A DNA stretch of 64,000 nucleotides from Hyphomonadaceae bacterium. Its GTDB lineage: Bacteria > Pseudomonadota > Alphaproteobacteria > Caulobacterales > Hyphomonadaceae. The notes below the pieces were generated by a model that saw only the letters and a program-made list of their open reading frames with translations, searched no databases and was not told where the DNA came from. Below, piece by piece: positions 1 through 8,311 of this stretch (its first letter is position 1; each line of letters opens with the position of its first letter). The stretch is from positions 1 through 64,000 of the forward strand of contig CANJIL010000011.1 of NCBI GenBank assembly GCA_947474455.1. The letters run 5' to 3'. Both the position numbers and the translations under genes were made by a program.

Positions 1-304
1 AACCCGTGAGGCTGGCCGGAAACCCGATTGGCGAATGGCCACTGCGCGGAATCATTCTTTCGAGGTTCGCCAACGTCAGGCTGGATTTCGGGAGGGAAAA
101 TCGGCTACCTGTTTTCGATCACTGGCAGATCGAACGGGCGACCCTGCCCGCGTCGCTCCCCGGCGCGGAGGAAATACCGGCCTCATGCTCAATATTTCCG
201 GCTAGTACCTCCATTTCGCGGTGGGACTTCCCTCCCCTGCAGTTCATCTTCCTAAATGAGTTCCGCCGCGCCGAACGCGGCCGCATTTCAAAGAAAGCCT
301 ACCT
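1..304. other. Left-edge stretch without a supported gene
   Basis: I see no convincing coding region, RNA gene or repeat here. The open frames that cross it have no recognisable motif or ribosome binding site. It probably holds the end of an upstream unit and the promoter of the gene that begins at 305. Confidence 0.4.
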
Positions 305-1210
305 ATGGCCCGCCTGTTCGAGAGCTATGTGATGGTCGATTGGAGCGCCGCCTCCAAACCCGCCACCGGCGCTGACTCCATCTGGATCGGCGCGCTCACG
401 CCGGATTCGCGCCTGAAGCTGACCTTCAAGGCGACGAACCCGCCCACGCGCGCGAAAGCCATCGAGGAGCTTTCGGAACTGCTCGCCCGCTGCCTCAAGC
501 GCGGCGACCGCGTTCTGGTGGGCGTGGACTTCCCGCTGGGCTTCCCGGCCGGGACCTCTGAAGCGCTGAAGCTCAAGGGCGAGCCCGGCCGCGCCGTGCG
601 TGATTTCCTGCTCAAGGAAATGAAGGACAAACCTGACAATTCGAACAACCGCTTCGCCCTCGCGGCGCGGATGAACCGGCTTATCTCCGATGGCCCCTTC
701 CCGTTCTGGGGCTGCTCGAAGAAGGACGAGCTCACCACGTTGTCCGTCAAGAAGACGCGCGAGCATGGTCCGAAAGACATCTCCGAATTCCGTATCGTGG
801 AAAAGGCCGCGATGGCAGCGAAGAAAGCGCGCGCGCAGCCGGTCTGGAAAATCGCCTATGCCGGCGCCATCGGCGGCCAGGCGATGACCGGCATTCCCGC
901 GATCGAACGCCTGCGCGAGAAATTCCCTGCGCTGAAAGTCTGGCCGTTCGACATCCCGCTCGCAAAGCTCGATAGCGAAGGTCTCGCCGATGCGCGCATC
1001 GTCCTCGCCGAAGTGCTGACGACGCTTAACGCAACCAACCAGCAAGCGAGCGAAATCCGTGACGAAGCCCAGGTCCGCAGCATCTGCGAGGCCATGGCTG
1101 AGCGTGACGCGAACGGAAAACTGGCCGCGATGTTCGGTGGCGAGACAAAGCTTTCCGATGCGCAGAAAGCTGCAGTGACGTCAGAAGAAGGATGGATTCT
1201 TGGGATATAG
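305..1210 (+). CDS. DUF429-like RNase H-fold protein, function unknown
   Basis: The 301-residue product has two acidic motifs typical of the RNase H-like DUF429 group: VDWSAASKP near residues 12-20 and VGVDFPLGFP near residues 72-81, with the aspartates placed like the metal-binding residues of that fold. It has no signal peptide or membrane segment, so it is probably cytoplasmic. Related proteins are sometimes labelled as molybdopterin or cobalamin synthesis proteins, but nothing nearby supports that. It stands alone upstream of the HU gene. Nuclease activity is inferred from the fold only. Confidence 0.75.
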   Translation: MARLFESYVMVDWSAASKPATGADSIWIGALTPDSRLKLTFKATNPPTRAKAIEELSELLARCLKRGDRVLVGVDFPLGFPAGTSEALKLKGEPGRAVRDFLLKEMKDKPDNSNNRFALAARMNRLISDGPFPFWGCSKKDELTTLSVKKTREHGPKDISEFRIVEKAAMAAKKARAQPVWKIAYAGAIGGQAMTGIPAIERLREKFPALKVWPFDIPLAKLDSEGLADARIVLAEVLTTLNATNQQASEIRDEAQVRSICEAMAERDANGKLAAMFGGETKLSDAQKAAVTSEEGWILGI

Positions 1211-1327
1211 CGCCCTTGTGACAGACATTGTCGGGATTCCGCACTTGAGATTCTAACCAAACGGCAGCCTCATCGCGCTCTGGCCGCCGTTATGCGATGG
1301 TGCGAACCCAAGTTCGGGAGCGGGCCC

Positions 1328-1597
1328 ATGAACAAGTCCGACCTCATCAAGTCCATTTCGGACGCGAGCGGTCTTAAACAGACGGAAGCGACCCGTCTGG
1401 TAGACGCCGTGTTCGACACGATCGCCGCCAGCCTGAAAAAGGGCGAGCAGGTTGCTATCTCCGGCTTCGGCACCTTCCTCGCGAAGACCCGCGCCGCACG
1501 CGAGGGGCGCAACCCCGCAACAGGCGCGACGATCAACATCCCCGCCCGCACGTCTGTCGCTTTCAAACCGGCGGCGGCGATGAAGGACATTAAGTAG
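1328..1597 (+). CDS. hup: HU family DNA-binding protein
   Basis: This 89-residue histone-like protein bends and compacts DNA as a dimer. It starts MNKSDLIKSI and carries the family signature GFGTFLAKTRAAREGRNP followed by a beta-arm region ending in VAFKPAAAMKD, the full HU length. The start at 1328 is chosen over an in-frame ATG 36 bases upstream because it matches the HU N-terminus and follows GGGAGCGGGCCC. HU, not IHF, is favoured because the C-terminus is short and the arm sequence is HU-like. It is monocistronic, convergent with the MATE gene. Confidence 0.93.
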   Translation: MNKSDLIKSISDASGLKQTEATRLVDAVFDTIAASLKKGEQVAISGFGTFLAKTRAAREGRNPATGATINIPARTSVAFKPAAAMKDIK

Positions 1598-1766
1598 CTC
1601 CCTCCGCCGTCAATCCCACCGAAGCCTGAAAGGCAAAGAGCGAGAAGCCAGGCGTTACAATCACCGCGCTTGTCGCCCTTGGGTTCCGGCTCACGCGCCG
1701 AGGCGCGTCGGAATGACACCGACGGAGGACGTCCGCTCAATTCACTGCAGCCAGATTGTTGAAACC

Positions 1767-3161
1767 CTAATGAGCATTCGGCGCCGCCGCACGTTCCGTC
1801 GCGCATGGCAGCCCAAATCTGACAGCCCGCGCCGACTTCACTTCCAGCGCCAGCACCTGCCCAACACCAGCGACAAGCGAGGCGACAGAGATGCCGATGA
1901 CTACACCCCACACGCCATAGTCGCTGTGCAGCCCCAGCCACCAGCACAGCGGCAACATCACGAACACATAGCTGCCGACATGGATCACCGTCGGAATCCA
2001 CACCACGCCCTGCGCCCGCAACGCCATTGATCCAACCGCCTGAAGCCCATCGAACAGCGTGACAAACGCAACCGCCGCCAGCATCAGCGACAATTGCGGC
2101 ACAAGATGCGCGCCCTCCGATGCAACCTCGGACCCGTTCAGCCACGTCATCGCAATCGGGTCGCGCAACAGGATCAGCGTCGACGCCAGGATCAGGCCCA
2201 GCAGCGTCGACGCCACCACGCCCAGCCGCGACGCCTCGCGCACGCTTACGGCATTGCCCTGCCCGAACCTCTCCGCCACGCGTACGCTCGTCGCCGTGCC
2301 CATGCCGACATAGATCATGAACACCACACCCATCATCTGGACCGTGAGTCCATAGACGGTGCCTGCATCGATCGAAACCAGCGTTGCGATTGCAAATGTC
2401 AGATTGAACGATCCCCATTCGGCAATGTTTGCAATGCCGGTCCCTATACCGACTATGTTCTGCCGCTTAAACTCGCCCGCAGGCGCCTTTGGCGCGCGCC
2501 TGAAAGCTGGCGTCAGCAACACCACAGCCAGAAAGAAGCAGACCAGCATGAACCAGCGGGACGCTGTCGTTCCCCAAACGACGCCAATTGCGCCGTATTC
2601 GGGCACCAGGATCAGTCCGGCGATCATGTTGAACAACACCGCCGCCATGTTGATGCCCGTGGCGATGTTCGGCTTGCGCAGGGCCTCGAGATAGGACTGG
2701 CAGGCCAGCCCGCCCATGTGCGCCACAGAACCGTAGGCGAGAATGTGCGTGCACGCCGCCGTCGCTTCGGCCAGCGCTGGGTCAAAGCCAATCAGATTGA
2801 GTAGCGGCCGCGCGATCATAATGCAGACGCCTGTCGCCAGCAGCCCGTAAGTCAGTGCGACGGCCATGCCGCGCCGGAAGATGCGGCCGGTCTCGTCGCC
2901 CTTGCCCGCCCCGTTGAGTTCGGCCGTAAGCACCTGCAAGCCGATCATCAGCCCCATGCCGAAGCCGAACAGCACTCCGATCGGCAGCCAGCCATTGAGC
3001 ACGAACGGCAGCTCGCCGGGCGCATAACGCCCCAGCAACACGGCATCCGTCAGCGACATCAGCATGAAAGATGCGCGCGAGATCGCGACCGGGACAGCCA
3101 GGCGTGTCAGGTCGAACATGTCCTTGGGCCGCGCCCAGGCGGGCAATCGCGGGGACGTCAT
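1767..3161 (-). CDS. MATE family multidrug/metabolite exporter
   Basis: The 464-residue polytopic inner-membrane protein has the length and roughly twelve hydrophobic segments of MATE transporters, which export cationic drugs or metabolites in exchange for sodium or protons. The N-terminal stretch FDLTRLAVPVAISRASFML and the repeated second-half segment around GVVFMIYVGMGTATSVRVAERFG are typical, including the conserved VxxRVGxxxG-type pattern. The substrate cannot be read from sequence. A short gap separates it from the DUF2185 gene upstream on the same strand. Confidence 0.9.
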   Translation of the reverse strand: MTSPRLPAWARPKDMFDLTRLAVPVAISRASFMLMSLTDAVLLGRYAPGELPFVLNGWLPIGVLFGFGMGLMIGLQVLTAELNGAGKGDETGRIFRRGMAVALTYGLLATGVCIMIARPLLNLIGFDPALAEATAACTHILAYGSVAHMGGLACQSYLEALRKPNIATGINMAAVLFNMIAGLILVPEYGAIGVVWGTTASRWFMLVCFFLAVVLLTPAFRRAPKAPAGEFKRQNIVGIGTGIANIAEWGSFNLTFAIATLVSIDAGTVYGLTVQMMGVVFMIYVGMGTATSVRVAERFGQGNAVSVREASRLGVVASTLLGLILASTLILLRDPIAMTWLNGSEVASEGAHLVPQLSLMLAAVAFVTLFDGLQAVGSMALRAQGVVWIPTVIHVGSYVFVMLPLCWWLGLHSDYGVWGVVIGISVASLVAGVGQVLALEVKSARAVRFGLPCATERAAAPNAH

Positions 3162-3214
3162 GGGGCAGCTCCATCGCGCATTCTGGCGTGCACGTAAGGG
3201 TTTCGGGGGCAGGC

Positions 3215-3634
3215 TTAATCCCCGGGCGGCGTCCAGTCGTCAACTGTCCGGAAATTTTTCGAACCTGGCGTGCGCTCGAAGACGCTGTTTGCCGGGGCGT
3301 CAAGAAACGGAATTATCGACGGGTCGTAATTGGCGATCGTGTTCACATCATAGATCGCAAGATTGCTTGGATCGTCCATGTAGTCCTGGCTTTCCAGCCC
3401 GCACATGAACCGCCAGCCGCTGTCGAGCGCGTTGTCCGGCTCCTCGCGGTACATGAAGTTCACGAGCTTGCCCTGCACCGTGATCATGTCAGTCGCAAAG
3501 CAGCTGCCACGGCCCTCCGTTAGCGGCTTGATGTCTTCGGCCTTCAACCTGAATTCTTTCCGCACGGTCTTCGCCGCTCCCGTCTCACAAATCGCCGCAC
3601 AGCGGACAGCCGGCCAGGAAGCTAGCGAACGCAA
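3215..3634 (-). CDS. DUF2185 (Imm33-like) domain protein
   Basis: The conserved DUF2185 pattern fills residues about 28-135: GSCFATDMITVQGKLVNFMY, then GWRFMCGLESQDYMDDP, then IYDVNTIANYDPSIIPFLDA and a final FER. DUF2185 is grouped with Imm33-type immunity proteins of polymorphic toxin systems, although many members sit alone with no toxin. No toxin is visible here. The annotated start overlaps the end of the upstream gene by 13 bases; an internal GTG near 3565 would begin directly before the domain and is a credible alternative, since the first 23 residues look unconserved. Confidence 0.8.
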   Translation of the reverse strand: MRSLASWPAVRCAAICETGAAKTVRKEFRLKAEDIKPLTEGRGSCFATDMITVQGKLVNFMYREEPDNALDSGWRFMCGLESQDYMDDPSNLAIYDVNTIANYDPSIIPFLDAPANSVFERTPGSKNFRTVDDWTPPGD

Positions 3635-4077
3635 GTCGTGCGTGTGCCTTTTTCGTCGATCATCGACATGTTGTTTGCTGTGATCTGCAGCGAACCGGAT
3701 ACCAGCTCTTCTTTCATCAGATCATCGCCAAGACTTCCCACCCGGCTGTTATCGACGATTTGTCCGCCGACCATGAACCTGATTACATCAACGCGGGTCA
3801 TCCGTTCGTGGAGCGTGCCGTCGCCGGGAAGGCGCCAGGACGATTCAGTGCGCAGAATCACCTCGACTACCTCACTGCCCTCACCCTGGCCCATGACAAA
3901 GAGCGAGTCAGTCGTGCCGTTCGCATTATAGACCATCTGGCTGCTGACCAGACCATCCGGCGTGCTCCCCGAACACGCCCATCGGCCAATGATCATCGCC
4001 GAAGGCTGCTGCGCCTCCGCCGCAAGCGGGCACAGCACCAACAGACCCGCCGCGCAAATCGCCGCTGAACTTTTCAT
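3622..4077 (-). CDS. Secreted protein of unknown function, paralog of neighbour
   Basis: The chosen start gives a clean signal peptide, MKSSAAICAAGLLVLC followed by an AEAQ cleavage region, so the 151-residue product is exported. An alternative ATG lies 12 bases upstream. The mature part begins with a GRWACSG motif and ends in GTRTTCVR; the next gene upstream has GKWTCKA and ends VVTTCVR at the same places, so the two are tandem duplicates. The conserved cysteines near both ends could form a disulfide in the periplasm. No known function. Confidence 0.75.
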   Translation of the reverse strand: MKSSAAICAAGLLVLCPLAAEAQQPSAMIIGRWACSGSTPDGLVSSQMVYNANGTTDSLFVMGQGEGSEVVEVILRTESSWRLPGDGTLHERMTRVDVIRFMVGGQIVDNSRVGSLGDDLMKEELVSGSLQITANNMSMIDEKGTRTTCVR

Positions 4078-4099
4078 CACCGCCCCCATAGCCAAGCCA

Positions 4100-4561
4100 T
4101 TATCGCACACAGGTTGTGACGACGCCATTCTCGTCGGTCGACGTGAACGATGCGCCGCTGAATACGACAATCCCCGTCGACGTCTGGTTCACAACAAGCT
4201 GATCGACCATCGCCTGGATCAGCGCGGGCGGAACATCCCGGCCGCCCGTTTTCCCGCTCATCACCGTGAGCTTGGTGATCGTCTCTTCCAGCTTGCCATC
4301 CGGAAGGAACTTCCAGTCCGCCTCGCCTGTCGCAGCCACATCCACCGACAGGTTGCCCTGTGAGAAATTGATCTTCGCGTCGAGCCCCGCGGCGCCGCCC
4401 TTCCCGTAATCGACCAGCCCTTCTGTCGACATGCCTTCTGCCGCCGCCTTGCAGGTCCATTTGCCAAGGATCTTGTCGGCCGGGCTTTCCGCGGCGGGCG
4501 CTGTCCCGGAAGCACAGGCGCCAAACGCCATCGCAACCGTCGCACACACGAGCTGCTTCAT
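4100..4561 (-). CDS. Lipoprotein of unknown function, tandem paralog
   Basis: Starting at 4561 gives MKQLVCATVAMAFGAC, a signal sequence with a lipobox-like AFGAC, so this 153-residue protein is probably a lipoprotein. It shares with the downstream gene the N-terminal G-(R/K)-W-x-C motif, a central W-x-x-P-DG-L/K-x-E stretch and the terminal TTCVR, but the middle has diverged. The 22-base gap suggests one transcript. Longer in-frame starts up to 4660 would bury the signal peptide and are rejected. Confidence 0.75.
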   Translation of the reverse strand: MKQLVCATVAMAFGACASGTAPAAESPADKILGKWTCKAAAEGMSTEGLVDYGKGGAAGLDAKINFSQGNLSVDVAATGEADWKFLPDGKLEETITKLTVMSGKTGGRDVPPALIQAMVDQLVVNQTSTGIVVFSGASFTSTDENGVVTTCVR

Positions 4562-4650
4562 GTCCGTAGCCCTTCCTGACGCCCTATTGTGTGTCCGGGA
4601 TACGATCGTGCGCTTCTCAAGTCCAATGAGCGCTCTGGTCTTTGCGTGTG

Positions 4651-5025
4651 TCATGGGCACCTGACCCGCGGGGCCAACGTCGACCCGTTCACGACGTTCA
4701 GTTCCCGCCCGCCATTCGCCAGCTCCAGCCGCACGGCGCCGTTCCAGGACGCTTCCGCGCTGGTGAATTTCCCATCGACCCGCGCTGCATCCTGTCCGTC
4801 AGGCGCCACCCCCGTCACGACAATCGTTGAGTCGGGAAAACGAATTTCGTTCGGCGCCACCGAAACGGCCAACGATCCGCCATGCCCGCATTCGCCAAGA
4901 CTGGCGTCCCAGGCGCCAACAAACGCCGACGGCACTTCTCGCAACGTTGCAGGCGGCGGAGGCTCATCACAGGCCACGACAAACAGAAGAGCCGGAATAG
5001 CCAGGACACGTCCGCGCATGCTCAT
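4651..5025 (-). CDS. Small lipoprotein of unknown function
   Basis: The 124-residue product begins with a signal sequence and lipobox (RVLAIPALLFVVAC), then CDEPPPPA, so it should be lipid-anchored. The mature part contains GAWDASLGECGHGG and ends RVRCP, with three cysteines after the lipid-anchor one. A start at the second ATG, two codons in, is equally possible. It follows aroG by 46 bases on the same strand and may share its transcript, but no functional link is apparent. Confidence 0.7.
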   Translation of the reverse strand: MSMRGRVLAIPALLFVVACDEPPPPATLREVPSAFVGAWDASLGECGHGGSLAVSVAPNEIRFPDSTIVVTGVAPDGQDAARVDGKFTSAEASWNGAVRLELANGGRELNVVNGSTLAPRVRCP

Positions 5026-5071
5026 GCTCCCAAGCCCGAGAGTCTAAGCTGCACGGCGATTCCCCGCCACC

Positions 5072-6535
5072 TCAGCTCTTGCGCTTCGCTGCCAGCTTCT
5101 CGGCCAGCAGGAACGCCAGCTCCAGCGCCTGCTCGTTGTTCAGACGCGGATCGCAATGCGTGTGATAGCGGTCCTGCAGATCCATCGCCGTGATCTGATG
5201 CGCCCCGCCCGTGCACTCCGTCACATCCTGCCCGGTCATCTCCAGGTGAACGCCGCCAGCATAAGCGCCTTCGCTCTCCACCACGTCGATGAACGACTTT
5301 ACCTCGTTGAGGATGCGCTCGAACGGCCGCGTCTTGTAGCCCGAGTCCGTCTTCTCGACATTCCCGTGCATCGGATCGGACGACCACACAACCGTCCGGC
5401 CTTCCTTCTGCACCGCCCGCACCAGCTTCGGCAGGCCCGTCTCCACCTTGTCCGAACCAAACCGCGCTATCAGCGTCAGCCGGCCAGCAATGTTGCCAGG
5501 GTTCAACCTGTCGATCAGGCGGAGCATGTCGTCGGGCGCCAGTGACGGCCCGCACTTCATGCCGATTGGATTGCGAATGCCCGAGCAGAACTCGACATGC
5601 GCCCCATCCAGCTGCCGCGTGCGATCCCCGATCCACACCATATGCGCGCCCGTATCGTAGTATTCGCCAGGACGCGTGGAATCCTCCCGGGTCATCGCCT
5701 GTTCATAACCGAGCAGCAGCGCCTCATGGCTGGTATAGAATTCTGTCTGTGACAGCGCCGGCGTCGTCTCCGGCGTGATGCCGCAGGCCGCCATGAAGTC
5801 CATAGCGTCAGAGATGCGTGCAGCAAGGGCCCTGTATCGCTCCGCCGCGGGTGAACGCTCTACGAATCCGAGCATCCAACGATGCACGTTGGCGAGCGAG
5901 GCGTACCCTCCCTGCGCAAACGCGCGCAACAGGTTCAGCGTCGCCGCCGACTGCGCATAGGCCTGCACCAGCCGCTGCGGATCAGGCGTGCGCGCTTCGG
6001 CGGTGAACTCCATCCCGTTGATGTTGTCGCCGCGATAGGATGGCAGCGTCACGCCACCGATCTCTTCAATCGGCGAAGACCGCGGCTTGGCGAACTGCCC
6101 CGCGATCCGGCCGACCTTCACCACCGGCTTGCCGCCCGCGAACGTCATGGCCGCCGCCATCTGAAGGATTAGGCGGAACGTGTCGCGGATATTGTTCGGA
6201 TGGAATTCCTTGAAGCTCTCCGCGCAGTCTCCGCCTTGAAGCAGGAAGGCCTTGCCGTGCGCCACATCGGCCAGCCGAGCCATCAGTGTGCGCGCCTCGC
6301 CCGCGAACACCAGAGGCGGATAGCTGGAAAGCTGCTTCTCGACAGCCGTCAGCTTGCCCATGTCCGGATAATCGGCCGGAATATGCATGGCCGGTTTTGT
6401 CCGCCACGAACCGGGCGACCAGTTAGCATGCGCAGTCGATACGTTCGGCGTCACGCTTCCACCTGCTCCAAGCTGACCTGCGCGATCCAAGACATCGCCG
6501 AAGCCCGCGTCAATCCGGTCAGTGCTCATCATCAA
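5072..6535 (-). CDS. aroG: Class II 3-deoxy-7-phosphoheptulonate synthase
   Basis: This enzyme condenses phosphoenolpyruvate with erythrose 4-phosphate, the first step of the shikimate pathway to aromatic amino acids. The 487 residues match the plant-type class II family: N-terminal [19 protein letters not shown], the [14 protein letters not shown] motif with the metal-binding cysteine, [13 protein letters not shown], and the C-terminal [15 protein letters not shown] and [19 protein letters not shown]-like ending. It lies three bases downstream of asd, so both first-committed steps of amino acid pathways probably share a transcript and asd's leader control. Confidence 0.95.
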   Translation of the reverse strand: MMMSTDRIDAGFGDVLDRAGQLGAGGSVTPNVSTAHANWSPGSWRTKPAMHIPADYPDMGKLTAVEKQLSSYPPLVFAGEARTLMARLADVAHGKAFLLQGGDCAESFKEFHPNNIRDTFRLILQMAAAMTFAGGKPVVKVGRIAGQFAKPRSSPIEEIGGVTLPSYRGDNINGMEFTAEARTPDPQRLVQAYAQSAATLNLLRAFAQGGYASLANVHRWMLGFVERSPAAERYRALAARISDAMDFMAACGITPETTPALSQTEFYTSHEALLLGYEQAMTREDSTRPGEYYDTGAHMVWIGDRTRQLDGAHVEFCSGIRNPIGMKCGPSLAPDDMLRLIDRLNPGNIAGRLTLIARFGSDKVETGLPKLVRAVQKEGRTVVWSSDPMHGNVEKTDSGYKTRPFERILNEVKSFIDVVESEGAYAGGVHLEMTGQDVTECTGGAHQITAMDLQDRYHTHCDPRLNNEQALELAFLLAEKLAAKRKS

Positions 6536-6538
6536 CTC

Positions 6539-7588
6539 TTATAAAAGCCGTTCAGCGATCTGCACCGCGTTCAGCGCGGCGCCCTTCAGCAACTGGTCAC
6601 CCGAAATGAACAGCGCCAGCGAGTGGCCCGTCGGGTCAGACACATCCTCTCGTATGCGGCCCACCAGCACATCATTCTGGCCGCTCGATTCGACCGGCAT
6701 CGGGAAATGGTTCGCCTCGCGATTATCTACGAGCTTCACTCCCGGCGCTTTCGCAAGGATCGCACGCGCCGCATCAACCGACACCTTGTCCGCGAATTCC
6801 GCGGTGATCGCCATCGAGTGCGCCCGCAGAACCGGCACGCGCACGCACGTCACGCCGACACGTAGGTCCGGCAGGCCCATGATCTTGCGCAGTTCCTTGA
6901 CGACCTTCTGCTCTTCGCCGTTGTAGCCATCATCCCCGATCGCGGTGTTATGGCTGAACAGGTTGAACGCATACGGGTGCGGCAGAACCTTGTGCTGATA
7001 GGTCTCGCCCTTGAGATAGGCGCGCGTCGCCTCTTCCAGCTCGTCCATCGCCGGCCGCCCCGCGCCAGACGCCGATTGGTAGGTCGACGCAATCACGCGC
7101 TTCAACTTGCCCGCCCGATGCAGCGGCCAGAGCGCCATCACCATGATGGCCGCTACGCAGTTCGGGTTGGCGTAAATTTTCTGCGACGGCTTGATCAGGT
7201 CGCCATTCACTTCCGGCACCACCAGCGGCACCGACGCATCCATCCGGAAAGCCGACGAGTTGTCGATCGCATACGCGCCCGCCGCCGCCGCGATCGGCAC
7301 ATACTGTTTCGAGATGTCCGTCTCCGAAGCAAACAGCGCCACGTCCACGCCCCTGAAGGCGTCATCCGTCAGCACCTGCATTTCCACTTCCTTGCCCCGG
7401 AATTTGAAACGCTTGCCCGCCGAGCGCTCGGAGGCAAACGCCTTCAGTGTCCCCGTCACCAGGCTCGACTCCTCGAGGCAACGCAGCATCTCAGCGCCAA
7501 CGGCGCCGGTCGCGCCAACCACGGCGACAGTCTTGCCGCCAACGCCGGCTTTGGCGTCACGCTCTGCTGCCTGGGCTGTCTGGCTCAC
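6539..7588 (-). CDS. asd: Aspartate-semialdehyde dehydrogenase
   Basis: It reduces aspartyl phosphate to aspartate semialdehyde with NADPH, the branch point to lysine, threonine, methionine and diaminopimelate. Over 349 residues one sees the N-terminal nucleotide-binding VAVVGATGAVGAEML, the catalytic-cysteine motif NPNCVAAIMV, STYQSASGAG and the VRVPVLRAHS substrate region. The start is GTG at 7588, preceded by AAGGAGA. That ribosome binding site is inside a perfect inverted repeat and the leader carries a terminator, so expression is probably attenuated. aroG follows after three bases. Confidence 0.96.
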   Translation of the reverse strand: MSQTAQAAERDAKAGVGGKTVAVVGATGAVGAEMLRCLEESSLVTGTLKAFASERSAGKRFKFRGKEVEMQVLTDDAFRGVDVALFASETDISKQYVPIAAAAGAYAIDNSSAFRMDASVPLVVPEVNGDLIKPSQKIYANPNCVAAIMVMALWPLHRAGKLKRVIASTYQSASGAGRPAMDELEEATRAYLKGETYQHKVLPHPYAFNLFSHNTAIGDDGYNGEEQKVVKELRKIMGLPDLRVGVTCVRVPVLRAHSMAITAEFADKVSVDAARAILAKAPGVKLVDNREANHFPMPVESSGQNDVLVGRIREDVSDPTGHSLALFISGDQLLKGAALNAVQIAERLL

Positions 7589-7593
7589 GGGTA

Positions 7594-7617
7594 GGTCTCC
7601 TTAGGAGCCGGGAGACC
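7594..7617 (-). promoter_or_regulatory. Hairpin sequestering the asd ribosome binding site
   Basis: On the minus strand GGTCTCC and GGAGACC form a perfect 7-bp inverted repeat around a 10-base loop. The 3' arm contains the GGAG Shine-Dalgarno of asd, eight bases before its GTG start. Folding would hide the site, so translation should depend on unfolding. Which signal does this is unknown. Confidence 0.6.
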
Positions 7618-7624
7618 GGGGCAA

Positions 7625-7656
7625 TAAAAAAAGCCCCGACCTTTTCCGGCGGGGCT
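7625..7656 (-). terminator. Intrinsic terminator in the asd leader
   Basis: On the minus strand AGCCCCG pairs with CGGGGCT around a short loop and is followed by seven or more T residues. It lies between the 26-codon ORF and asd, only about 37 bases before the asd start. It is either the end of the small gene's transcript or an attenuator for the asd-aroG operon. Confidence 0.85.
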
Positions 7657-7670
7657 CTGGCTTGCTTCGG

Positions 7671-7751
7671 CTACTTCGTCACAGCCAAGCGCGCCATTTG
7701 CCCCGCAAGGGCAATGGTCTTCCAATAGCGCTTGAAAAACGAACGTTGCAT
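7671..7751 (-). CDS. 26-codon leader peptide or small protein
   Basis: A 26-residue reading frame beginning MQRSFFKRYWK and ending MARLAVTK stops 14 bases before the terminator hairpin. A GAAGG sequence lies upstream of its ATG. The peptide is basic and amphipathic and has three lysines and two threonines, end products of the asd pathway, but no run of one amino acid as in classical leader peptides. It may be an attenuation peptide, a small functional protein, or chance. Its position directly before a terminator and asd is the main argument for it being real. Confidence 0.45.
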   Translation of the reverse strand: MQRSFFKRYWKTIALAGQMARLAVTK

Positions 7752-7942
7752 GGGCGGGCCTTCTACGCGGGTCGGGCAAAAAGGTCAATGTGCGCAAGGA
7801 AGGGCCTGATTTTGCCCCCCCTCGGCATAATCCCGCCCGGTCGCCCGGTCAGATGGCAAGGGCCCAGACCGCACGGCGCCAACTGTCACTTACCTTAGGG
7901 ATCTGATACCTCAGGAATCTGACCCTCGCGCCCAGCGCGCGC

Positions 7943-8311
7943 TCAATACTCGAAAAGCTTCGCATCCCGCTCCGCGCGCTTCCTGGCCGCCTCCAGAATG
8001 TGCATGGCAAGGGCCGTCTTGGTCCCCTTGCCCTTCAGCAAGTTCGCCGGATCAAGGTGATGCTTGTGCACGATGACGCGTAACTCCTTCACATCAAACT
8101 TGAGAAGACGCGCCTCGAACTCCGCCAGCGTACCATTCTTGAACTCGATGAAGGGATGAAACTCACCGACATTGCGCTCGGCCATGCGGCGCTCGGCAAG
8201 CTCCTGACCGAACTTGGCCAGCGCATCTTCGAGCTTCCGTCCGAACGCCGGATTGTTCACGGCTTCGTCGGTCACAACCTTGAACATGCTCGACAGCGTC
8301 TTGTCGATCAT
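7943..8311 (-). CDS. ParA-associated protein of unknown function
   Basis: The 122-residue, charged, mostly helical protein starts MIDKTLSSMFKVV and has no membrane segment. Its ATG overlaps the stop of the upstream ParA gene in an ATGA arrangement, implying translational coupling and probably a functional pair. It does not resemble ParB: no HTH or ParB-type GERRxRA motif is seen. It could be a cargo adaptor or an ATPase-stimulating partner, as in ParA-like systems that position protein complexes. The C-terminal half (GTKTALAMHILEAARKRAER) is rich in basic residues. Confidence 0.8.
   Translation of the reverse strand: MIDKTLSSMFKVVTDEAVNNPAFGRKLEDALAKFGQELAERRMAERNVGEFHPFIEFKNGTLAEFEARLLKFDVKELRVIVHKHHLDPANLLKGKGTKTALAMHILEAARKRAERDAKLFEY

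Noticed and set aside
1270-2418. 382-codon minus-strand frame across HU and the MATE gene
   Set aside because: It is a low-complexity Gly/Arg/Cys-rich shadow of the HU and MATE frames, without a family motif, and it would overlap the strongly supported HU gene.
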